64,000 nucleotides of DNA from Pedobacter sp. MC2016-05 (lineage in GTDB: Bacteria; Bacteroidota; Bacteroidia; Sphingobacteriales; Sphingobacteriaceae), in the NCBI RefSeq assembly GCF_026239735.1, contig NZ_JAPIVT010000006.1, positions 217,171-281,170 on the forward strand, read 5' to 3'. Shown here in pieces: positions 56,469 to 63,141 of this stretch (the stretch's first letter is position 1; every line of letters begins with the position of its first letter). A program made the position numbers and the translations under genes. Below the pieces are notes generated by a model. That model had not been told where the DNA came from. It searched no databases and worked only from the letters and a program-made list of their open reading frames with translations.

Positions 56469-57512
56469 CTACCACTCTATCGTCGTTCCATTTTCTGTCG
56501 GTCGACCGGTACACACCAAAACCCTACCCTGCTCAATCTCTTCATCAGTTAGCACTTCGTTGTAATCCATACGAACATTGCCTTTGGTGCAGTTGGCTAC
56601 GCAAGTACTGCAAACGCCGCCGCGACAACTGTAAGGTAGTTTAATTTTATTTTCCAGGGCCACATCTAAAATTCGCTTTGGCCATGGAATATCGAGGTTG
56701 TAACGTGTACCCTGAAAATTTAAAATCACAGAGTAGGTATTTTTATCAACCACTTTCTCTGTACTATCATCTTCATCTACTTCATCTTCCGGCAATACAA
56801 AAGTTTCTCTTTTAATCTGCTTGAAATCAAAACCCATCCCTAACAAAGTAATTCTACACAAGTCCATATAAATAATTGGCCCGCAAGTATAGAATAAAGC
56901 ATCCTCTCTTTTGAAGTGCAAATGTTCTTTGAGTAACTTTTCGATATAAAATTTGTTCAAACGGGCAGTCATCAGGTTTTTGCTATTGCTAAATACCCAA
57001 ACAATTTTTAATCTTTCGGGATATTTTTGCTGCCACTCGTTAAGTTCATCGTAAAATAGCGCATCTTCTTTTGATCGGTTACTATATATTAAAGTAATCA
57101 AGGAATTCTTCTCTCTTACCAAAGCGGTTTTTAAGATGGAGAAAAGTGGCGTAATGCCAACTCCGGCTGCAAAAAGAAACAGATCTCTTTTTAATTGCTC
57201 CTCAGGCAAATAACTAAACAAACCCTGGGGTTCTTGTGCATAAAGAATATCATTCAGCGCTGTTTTATGGTGCAAAAACCTGGAAATCTCTCCATTCTCT
57301 ACCCGCTTAACGGTAATGGCAAGCGGCTCATCTACATCTGGTGAGCTGTTGAATGAATACGACCGACGTACTTCTCTGTTTTTACCTTCAAAAATCAAGG
57401 ACACAAACTGACCAGCAAGATATTTCGGATAACTGCCTTCTACATCCTCAAATTGGAATGTAATGTTATCTCCGGGTTGATTGATGATATTGTTAATGCG
57501 AAGTTTGAACAT
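56469..57512 (-). CDS. PaaE-like NAD(P)H-ferredoxin/flavin oxidoreductase with C-terminal 2Fe-2S domain
   Basis: 347 residues from ATG at 57512 (MFKLRINNIINQPGD). The longer frame to 57599 runs through a repeat tract. FAD domain: RRSYSFNSSPD; NAD(P) domain: LFLFAAGVGITPLFSILKTA and DALFYTCGP; ferredoxin domain: PYSCRGGVCSTCVANCTKG with a final C in LVCTGRP. The order FAD-NAD-2Fe2S is that of oxygenase reductases such as PaaE. No oxygenase genes are near. Confidence 0.92.
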   Translation of the reverse strand: MFKLRINNIINQPGDNITFQFEDVEGSYPKYLAGQFVSLIFEGKNREVRRSYSFNSSPDVDEPLAITVKRVENGEISRFLHHKTALNDILYAQEPQGLFSYLPEEQLKRDLFLFAAGVGITPLFSILKTALVREKNSLITLIYSNRSKEDALFYDELNEWQQKYPERLKIVWVFSNSKNLMTARLNKFYIEKLLKEHLHFKREDALFYTCGPIIYMDLCRITLLGMGFDFKQIKRETFVLPEDEVDEDDSTEKVVDKNTYSVILNFQGTRYNLDIPWPKRILDVALENKIKLPYSCRGGVCSTCVANCTKGNVRMDYNEVLTDEEIEQGRVLVCTGRPTENGTTIEW

Positions 57513-57819
57513 AGTTAGGATCAAAGATAAAGGAACAAGGATTAAAGAACAAGGAGCAAAGATTAATACCCTAAGAATGGGCGCAAGATCTCCCATCATT
57601 AATTAAAAAAGAATCTGTTAATCTGCGGCCAAAAAACAACTGGATGAAATTTAAAAGCACAGAGACTAAAGCTGGAAGACTTAGAAAAAAAATGATCATC
57701 GCCTATTTAAGAAAGAATTCTATTAATGTATAGCCAAAAATGAAATCATTTGCATAAAAAAAGCGTCCAGAATTAAATCCGGACGCCTTACCAAATGCTT
57801 TGTTTTTACCTTAATAATG
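57513..57819. repeat. Gene-free region: AAGGAACAAGGATTAAAG tract and terminator
   Basis: 57519-57566 is a degenerate tandem of AAAGATAAAGGAACAAGG units. Bases 57608-57630 contain GAATCTGTTAATCTGCGGC, of the ATCTGCG family. GCGTCC (57763-57768) and GGACGC (57781-57786) with flanking A7 form the terminator of the lytic transglycosylase (minus strand). No ORF. Confidence 0.6.
57757..57787 (-). terminator. Terminator after the lytic transglycosylase gene
   Basis: GCGTCC(A)G... C(C)GGACGC hairpin, stem extended by AG/CC pairs, with seven T residues after it on the minus strand. 33 bases beyond the stop codon. Confidence 0.85.
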
Positions 57820-58602
57820 TTATTCGCCGTTGTAGGCCAATAATACTCGCTCTTTTTTGTATCCGTAGCGTTTCGGATGTTCCATAATCTGCTTCATCGA
57901 AATTACTTTATAAACGTAGCCACCGGTTTCGCGGTTTAACTTCATTTTGTAATAATTGTCTTGATTTTGATTATTGATCTGCTTACGCAAGCGGCCATCG
58001 CCTACGTTATAGGCTGCAGCAACTAAAGTCCAGCTCTCTAAACCTCTATACATTTCTTTAATGTATTTACAGGCAGCAACTGTAGATTTTCGCAAATTGT
58101 AGCGTTCATCAACACTGCTGTTTACCTTTAGGCCGTAAGTACGGGCTGTACCAGGCATAAATTGCCAAATACCGGCAGCACCTTTTGGCGAAACGCCCAT
58201 AGCCGTTCCAGATTCAACCAGCGCTAAATACTTGAAATCGTTAGGGATTCCGTAAGCAGCAAGAATTGGTTCAATTACCGGGAACCATTTGGCTGCTTTT
58301 TGATGCAAAACATTTGTTTGCATATGCTTGAAATTGTGTGCGGCAAGAATTTTTTTCATTTTTCTCTCTACCTTTTTATCGCCTAATGGCAAGGTTTCAT
58401 CCGCGAAGTTTAACTGAGCCATTAACGACTGAGGTTTGGCTACCTCTACAACTTTTACGCTGTCAGTTTTTGTTATTGTAGTGTTTAAATTTGCTTCTTT
58501 TGAAAGACTTTTTGGTACTAAGGGCATTTGGTAAGTGAACACTTTTGCCAAGATAAATAGTGTTGCCACTACCGCAAATGGTACGCTGTGTTTCTTTAAC
58601 AT
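57820..58602 (-). CDS. Lytic transglycosylase (SLT domain)
   Basis: 260 residues from the ATG at 58602, preceded by an AGGAGG ribosome-binding site; the longer frame starts with a TTG inside the promoter. N-terminal membrane/signal helix, then SLT domain ~115-240 with catalytic glutamate in LALVESGTAMGVSPKGAAG, then IWQFMPGTARTYGL and AAAYNVGDGRLRKQI. Cleaves peptidoglycan glycan strands to anhydromuropeptides. Close to the MltD/Slt type without LysM repeats. Confidence 0.93.
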   Translation of the reverse strand: MLKKHSVPFAVVATLFILAKVFTYQMPLVPKSLSKEANLNTTITKTDSVKVVEVAKPQSLMAQLNFADETLPLGDKKVERKMKKILAAHNFKHMQTNVLHQKAAKWFPVIEPILAAYGIPNDFKYLALVESGTAMGVSPKGAAGIWQFMPGTARTYGLKVNSSVDERYNLRKSTVAACKYIKEMYRGLESWTLVAAAYNVGDGRLRKQINNQNQDNYYKMKLNRETGGYVYKVISMKQIMEHPKRYGYKKERVLLAYNGE

Positions 58603-58641
58603 CTTCCTCCTTTTTTTGGTGAACTTATATAAAAACGTCGG

Positions 58642-58673
58642 CAAAGCTAAAAAATAATAACCACATTATCAAA
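58642..58673 (-). promoter_or_regulatory. Promoter of the lytic transglycosylase gene
   Basis: On the minus strand TTTG (58670-58673), 20 bases, TAGCTTTG (58642-58649). Start of transcription is expected ~7 bases on, giving a ~35-base leader with a strong AGGAGG site, which is unusual in this phylum. Confidence 0.8.
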
Positions 58674-58801
58674 TAGTTACAGAAATACTACCCAAAATCT
58701 GCGCCTAAAGTGCTTTAAACGTGGATTTTAAATTTTGATTTTTCGATGCTTTTTTCTATTTTAGAGGCTATTTTTTGATCAAAATTTTCGCTGCTCAACA
58801 A

Positions 58802-58856
58802 TTGTAATGTTCATCAATTTTTCATAAATTTGCAGCCCGCATTTTAGGATGCGGCT
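58802..58856 (+). promoter_or_regulatory. Promoter and leader hairpin of the pseudouridine synthase gene
   Basis: TTG (58802-58804), 20 bases, TAAATTTG (58825-58832). The leader at once forms a hairpin, AGCCCGCAT (58834-58842) with ATGCGGCT (58849-58856), one bulged C. The hairpin ends 11 bases before the ATG and could affect initiation. Confidence 0.65.
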
Positions 58857-58867
58857 AAAAGCGTATC

Positions 58868-60457
58868 ATGATAAATAAAGACAACAGGAACAGTCGGGAT
58901 GACAAGTCCAAATCGGGAAACCGGAGAACAGAAGGCAGAAGCAATGACGCCGGATCTGATAGAAGAAAGTCAGACGACAAAGACAGTAAATTCAAAAAAT
59001 CATCCGATTCAAGAGATAACTTCAGACCTAGAAGCTCAGACAATAAAGATTTCAAATCAAAATCATTCGGAGACAAAAAAGATTTCAAACCTAGATCAGG
59101 AAGCCGCGATTTCAAATCGAAAGATTCGGAACCACAAAGTTTTAAATTCGGCGATCGTGAATTCAAATCGAAAGATTCTGGAGCAAGATCAGAAGAACGT
59201 AGCTATAAATCAAAAGATGGTGGGTCGAGGGATTACAAATCAAGAAGCGGCGATCGCGACTTCAAGCCGAGAGAAGGTGGATCAAGAGATTACAAACCAA
59301 GAACTGGAGATAGAGATTTTAAATCAAGAGAAGGTGGCTCAAGAGATTATAAACCAAGAACAGGAGAGCGTGATTTCAAATCTAAGGATGGAGATTCGAG
59401 AGATTTTAAACCGAGAACTGGCGACCGTGACTTCAAACCAAGAGAAGGCGGACCGAGAGATTATAAACCAAGAACCGGTGAACGCGATTTCAAATCGAAA
59501 GATGTTGGATCAAGAGATTTCAAACCAAGAGAAGGTGGTTACAAGGATTTCAAATCCAAAGGCAAATCTGATGGATTCAGACCAAGTGCTGGAAGTTCAA
59601 GAGATGTAAAACCAAGGGAAGCAAGAGAAGGCGATTCTCGTCCGTTTAGAAAACGCGAAGAACCGCAACCTAGAGATACAGAGTTCAACCGTCCGGAAAG
59701 AACGGTGATTGCACCTGCACGCAAAACAAACGAAGACAAAGGCCTTATTCGCCTTAATAGATATATTTCAAACGCAGGCATTTGCTCTCGCCGTAAAGCT
59801 GATGAGTTAATTGCTGCAGGCGTAGTAACAGTAAATGGCGAAGCAGTTACAGAATTAGGCCATAAAGTTGATCCGGCAAAAGATTTAATTCGTTACAATG
59901 GCGAATTACTTAAGCGGGAGAAAAAAGTTTATGTGTTGTTAAACAAGCCGAAGGATTACATCACAACAACCGATGATCCTCAGGAGCGCCGTACCGTAAT
60001 GCAATTAGTTGATAAAGCTAGTCGTGAGCGCATTTACCCAGTTGGCCGCTTAGATCGTAACACAACTGGTTTATTGTTGATGACAAATGATGGTGATTTA
60101 GCGGATAAATTATCGCACCCGAAAAATGGCATCACCAAAATTTACAATGTTGAGTTAGACAAATCATTATCTCAGGGAGATTTGAATAAAATCGCTTTCG
60201 GTTTAGAGCTTGAGGATGGTTTGATTAAACCAGACAATATCTCGTACGTTGCTGGTGGAACCAAAAAAGAAATCGGTATTCAAATTCACAGCGGTAAAAA
60301 CAGAATTGTTCGTCGTATTTTCGAACACCTGGGTTATAGCGTTGAGAAATTAGATCGCGTAGTTTATGGCAACTTAACTAAAAAAGATTTACCTCGGGGA
60401 AGATGGAGATACCTGGAAGATCATGAGTTAATCCAGATCAAACATTTAATCAAATAA
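58868..60457 (+). CDS. RluB/RsuA-type pseudouridine synthase with repetitive charged N-terminal tail
   Basis: 529 residues. Residues ~293-345 are an S4 RNA-binding domain (LIRLNRYISNAGICSRRKAD). The catalytic domain has PVGRLDRNTTGLLLMTNDGD with the active aspartate, and C-terminal HSGKNRIVRRIFEHLG. Length and motifs fit the RsuA/RluB/RluE/RluF family, likely 23S or 16S rRNA uridine isomerisation. Residues 1-~285 are R/K/D/S/G-rich; 119-232 comprise about six copies of a 19-residue unit such as GSRDYKPRTGDRDFKSREG. The tail is probably disordered and RNA-binding. Confidence 0.93.
   Translation: MINKDNRNSRDDKSKSGNRRTEGRSNDAGSDRRKSDDKDSKFKKSSDSRDNFRPRSSDNKDFKSKSFGDKKDFKPRSGSRDFKSKDSEPQSFKFGDREFKSKDSGARSEERSYKSKDGGSRDYKSRSGDRDFKPREGGSRDYKPRTGDRDFKSREGGSRDYKPRTGERDFKSKDGDSRDFKPRTGDRDFKPREGGPRDYKPRTGERDFKSKDVGSRDFKPREGGYKDFKSKGKSDGFRPSAGSSRDVKPREAREGDSRPFRKREEPQPRDTEFNRPERTVIAPARKTNEDKGLIRLNRYISNAGICSRRKADELIAAGVVTVNGEAVTELGHKVDPAKDLIRYNGELLKREKKVYVLLNKPKDYITTTDDPQERRTVMQLVDKASRERIYPVGRLDRNTTGLLLMTNDGDLADKLSHPKNGITKIYNVELDKSLSQGDLNKIAFGLELEDGLIKPDNISYVAGGTKKEIGIQIHSGKNRIVRRIFEHLGYSVEKLDRVVYGNLTKKDLPRGRWRYLEDHELIQIKHLIK
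59222..59563 (+). repeat. 57-nt tandem repeats inside the pseudouridine synthase gene
   Basis: Six degenerate copies of a 57-base unit encoding 19 residues (GSRDYK..R.GDRDFK.REG). The unit is a multiple of three, so copy number can vary without breaking the frame. The repeat also keeps a second forward frame open for 236 codons, which is a composition effect. Confidence 0.85.
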
Positions 60458-60462
60458 CATTC

Positions 60463-60488
60463 AAAGGCAATCGAAAGATTGCCTTTTT
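60463..60488 (+). terminator. Terminator after the pseudouridine synthase gene
   Basis: AAAGGCAATC, GAAA loop, GATTGCCTTT followed by TTG TTTG. Perfect 10-bp stem with a stable GNRA tetraloop, six bases after the stop codon. Confidence 0.92.
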
Positions 60489-60595
60489 GTTTGAGTAAAA
60501 CTCGTTACTGAGGATTTTTTAAATCACTAACCCCCTTGCTTAAAATTGCAGCAAACTTTTTTTTCGCCATATTTGTTTCTATAACAGTTATCATC

Positions 60596-61705
60596 ATGAA
60601 ACAAAACATCATCATATTTTTAATGTCACTTCTATCAACCATTGCTTTTGCACAGAAAACCAATTACAATCTGCTGGTCGGCACATACACTGCTCCCGGC
60701 AAAAGCGAAGGGATTTATACCTACAACTTTAATACTGCTACCGCAGCATCGAATTTAAAGCTGATTGCAAAAGGGATTGCCAATCCAAGCTATCTGGCAG
60801 TTTCGCCCGATAATAATTTCGTTTACGCCGTAAATGAAACTGGAAATACCAGCACGGTTAGCGCATTTAGTTATGATCAAAAAACCGGATTATTAAGTTT
60901 TTTAAATAAAGTTGATAGTCATGGTGCCGATCCTTGTTTCGTTACTGTTGATAATAAAAATGTAATTGTAGCAAATTATAGTGGCGGTAGTTTAGCGGTT
61001 TTTCCACGCAATGCTGATGGCTCTTTAAACGAAGCCAGCCATGTGATTCAGCATACCGGAAAAAGCATCGATCCGAAAGGCAGACAAAAAAGTGCTCATG
61101 TTCACATGGTGAAATTTACGCCTGACAAAAAACATCTTGTCGTTAATGACTTGGGAGAAGACCAGATTTATATTTACAATTATAATCCGACAGGCAAAGA
61201 TAAAACCCTTACCGAAAAAAAGGTGTTAAAAACAAATGCCGGAACCGGGCCAAGACACATCACTTTTACTCCTAATGGAAAGTTTGCCTACCTCGTACAT
61301 GAGTTTAATGGAAGCATAACTGCTTTTAGCTATTTGAACGGAAACCTAACTAAGCTACAGGAAATCGGAACCACGCCTAAAAACTTTTCAGGGTCAGTCG
61401 ATGCGGCTGATATCCACGTTTCTGCAGATGGAAAATTCCTTTACGAAACTAACCGTGGCGATGCAAACAGCATTTCTGCATTTTCAATCCTCCCAACAGG
61501 TAAACTCAAATTTATAGAGACAGTGAGTACATTAGGTAAAGGACCACGAAATTTCACCATAGATCCAAGTGGCAAGTACTTATTAATTGGCCATCAATAC
61601 ACCAATAACATTGTCGTTTTTAACCGGAATAAAACCACTGGAAAGCTTACCGATAGTGGTAAACGAATTGACGTGGGTGCGCCTGTTTGTCTTGTCTTTA
61701 ATTAA
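60596..61705 (+). CDS. Secreted lactonase family beta-propeller (6-phosphogluconolactonase-like)
   Basis: 369 residues from the ATG at 60596 (MKQNIIIFLMSLLSTIAFAQ signal peptide); the frame continues upstream but through promoter-like DNA. Seven-bladed propeller repeats of the lactonase (PF10282-type) family: NLLVGTYTAPGKSEGIYTYN, NPSYLAVSPDNNFVYAVNE, GPRHITFTPNGKFAYLVHE and GPRNFTIDPSGKYLLIGHQ. Export argues against a pentose-phosphate role; an extracytoplasmic lactone is a likelier substrate. The next gene begins 3 bases later. Confidence 0.9.
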   Translation: MKQNIIIFLMSLLSTIAFAQKTNYNLLVGTYTAPGKSEGIYTYNFNTATAASNLKLIAKGIANPSYLAVSPDNNFVYAVNETGNTSTVSAFSYDQKTGLLSFLNKVDSHGADPCFVTVDNKNVIVANYSGGSLAVFPRNADGSLNEASHVIQHTGKSIDPKGRQKSAHVHMVKFTPDKKHLVVNDLGEDQIYIYNYNPTGKDKTLTEKKVLKTNAGTGPRHITFTPNGKFAYLVHEFNGSITAFSYLNGNLTKLQEIGTTPKNFSGSVDAADIHVSADGKFLYETNRGDANSISAFSILPTGKLKFIETVSTLGKGPRNFTIDPSGKYLLIGHQYTNNIVVFNRNKTTGKLTDSGKRIDVGAPVCLVFN

Positions 61706-61708
61706 AAA

Positions 61709-62203
61709 ATGGAAAATTTCTACTGGACCAGCTTTACTTTGAAGATCGCTATCAAAGGAAAGTTGGAGGGTATCTATGACGCCTGGACCAAGGCAGAAGA
61801 AATTGAAAAATGGTTCTTAAGCAGTTCGCAATTTTCTGACGAGAACCATGTGCAGTTGAGCAAATCGCAAAACGTACTTAAGGGTGATTTGTACCAATGG
61901 ATCTGGTATTTGTATGATGATGTTGAGCATGGACGAATAACTCAAGCAAATGGTAAAAATCATTTTCAATTCACCTTTGCTGGCGATTGTGTAGTAGATG
62001 TTCTCCTACGGGAGGAGCACGAATACGTAATAGTTGAACTCACCCAAAAAAATATCCCAACCGATGATCAATCAAAGCGAAATATTCGGATTGGCTGCCA
62101 CGGCGGCTGGAGTTTTTACTTAGTAAATTTGAAATCGGTTTACGAGGGTGGCTTAGATCTGCGCAATAAAGACAATCGCTTTAAACCAATGCTGAATAAT
62201 TAG
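61709..62203 (+). CDS. SRPBCC/START-like domain protein
   Basis: 164 residues. ALKIAIKGKLEGIYDAWTKAEEIEKWFL-like opening (helix after strand, W-T-..-I-x-x-W-F) and a late helix GCHGGWSFYLVNLKSVYEGG are typical of the AHSA1/polyketide-cyclase group of the SRPBCC fold, which binds hydrophobic ligands or Hsp90. It is cotranscribed with the lactonase gene. Function not assignable. Confidence 0.85.
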   Translation: MENFYWTSFTLKIAIKGKLEGIYDAWTKAEEIEKWFLSSSQFSDENHVQLSKSQNVLKGDLYQWIWYLYDDVEHGRITQANGKNHFQFTFAGDCVVDVLLREEHEYVIVELTQKNIPTDDQSKRNIRIGCHGGWSFYLVNLKSVYEGGLDLRNKDNRFKPMLNN

Positions 62204-62230
62204 ATTTCTAATCATTTCCGTAAATAAATT

Positions 62231-62292
62231 CGTCATTGCGAGTCACGAAGCAATCTATTACGAAAGAGATTGCTTCGTGACTCGCAATGACG
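62231..62292. repeat. Perfect 26-bp REP palindrome
   Basis: CGTCATTGCGAGTCACGAAG CAATCT (62231-62256) and its exact inverse (62267-62292) flank a 10-base loop. Same family as 51678-51755. It follows the SRPBCC gene and could stop transcription or protect the 3' end. Confidence 0.9.
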
Positions 62293-62350
62293 ACCGTTTT
62301 AGAAAACGACGGAATAGCAGTTTTTGTGAAAATTTGCTACAAACAAAAAA

Positions 62351-62373
62351 AAAGACCTGCCAAGCAAGTCTTT
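62351..62373 (-). terminator. Terminator after the J-KTSC gene
   Basis: AAAGAC-C-TGC, loop CAA, GCA-A-GTCTTT, with nine A residues on the plus-strand left side, i.e. a T-run on the minus strand. 22 bases past the stop codon. Confidence 0.85.
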
Positions 62374-62394
62374 CATTTATATTTTTATTTAAAA

Positions 62395-62841
62395 TTACGC
62401 AGGTTCTGCTACCCTTGCAACATTACGATAAGGGTATTCATTAAAAATATGTCTACGGGCAAAGCGACCTGGAGAATCTGCGTTAACTAATTTAACATAG
62501 ATTGCTTTTGGCACATCAAAATATTCGTAAGCACTGCCATCGTAAAACTGAATGTTTAATACTTGTTGCTTGTATTCAAAACCCTGAATGTTTGATAAAG
62601 TTGTAGTTTGCGTATAGGTTTCTATATTTTGCTCACGGGTTTCTGGTGCAATACTTACTAAAAAGTGGTAAGCTTCGATAATCTCCTTACTTCTTGCTTC
62701 TGCATCTAATTTCTCTTCTTCTTGCTGAAATTTGTCTGGGTGACAATCTTTCATTAACGTACGGTATATCGATTTAAGATCCTTTAATTCAGCCTCTTTA
62801 TCTACGTTCAAAAGCTTTCTGTAATCAACTATTTTTTTCAT
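62395..62841 (-). CDS. J-domain protein with C-terminal KTSC domain
   Basis: 148 residues. N-terminal J domain (1-~65): DYRKLLNVDKEAELKDLKSI, HPD motif in KDCHPDKFQQ and EIIEAYHFLVS. C-terminal KTSC domain (~88-140): QVLNIQFYDGSAYEYFDVPK, IYVKLVNADSPGRFARRHI. The HPD tripeptide means it can stimulate a DnaK ATPase. The KTSC module is of unknown function. Cytosolic; no signal peptide. Monocistronic. Confidence 0.9.
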   Translation of the reverse strand: MKKIVDYRKLLNVDKEAELKDLKSIYRTLMKDCHPDKFQQEEEKLDAEARSKEIIEAYHFLVSIAPETREQNIETYTQTTTLSNIQGFEYKQQVLNIQFYDGSAYEYFDVPKAIYVKLVNADSPGRFARRHIFNEYPYRNVARVAEPA

Positions 62842-63141
62842 TTATGCTAACCTATTTTTAGTTTTTCAAGAAATCAATGTTCATTTTTGTGTGATCGATG
62901 ATTTCGAAGGCGCAAAGATACAATTTATAATCGTTTGATTTTGAGAAAGTTTAATTTAATTAAGTCCAGTCAGTTGGAAAGGAAAGACAGGCAGCAAAAC
63001 TCCGTAAGTCGGTCAACTACCGAAGTCTTAAAGGCCTGTAGCGCAGAAAAACTTCAACAGTTTTCCCAAAAAATCAATAAGACTAACGAAGTTTTGCAAG
63101 CCCAAATTTCGCCTAAACCTCATAAGTCGAAACCTGATAAA
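62842..63141. other. Intergenic/exon region 3' of the group II intron
   Basis: 300 bases between the J-KTSC gene and the predicted intron 3' end. A 71-codon plus-strand frame (62935-63150) starts with TTG and its stop lies inside the intron, so it is not counted. The DNA may be the 3' exon of the intron target, but no recognisable gene is visible. Confidence 0.4.

Noticed and set aside
58899..59609. 236-codon second forward frame inside the pseudouridine synthase gene
   Set aside because: It stays open only because the 57-nt repeats avoid stops; the product is a frame-shifted repeat with no start signal.
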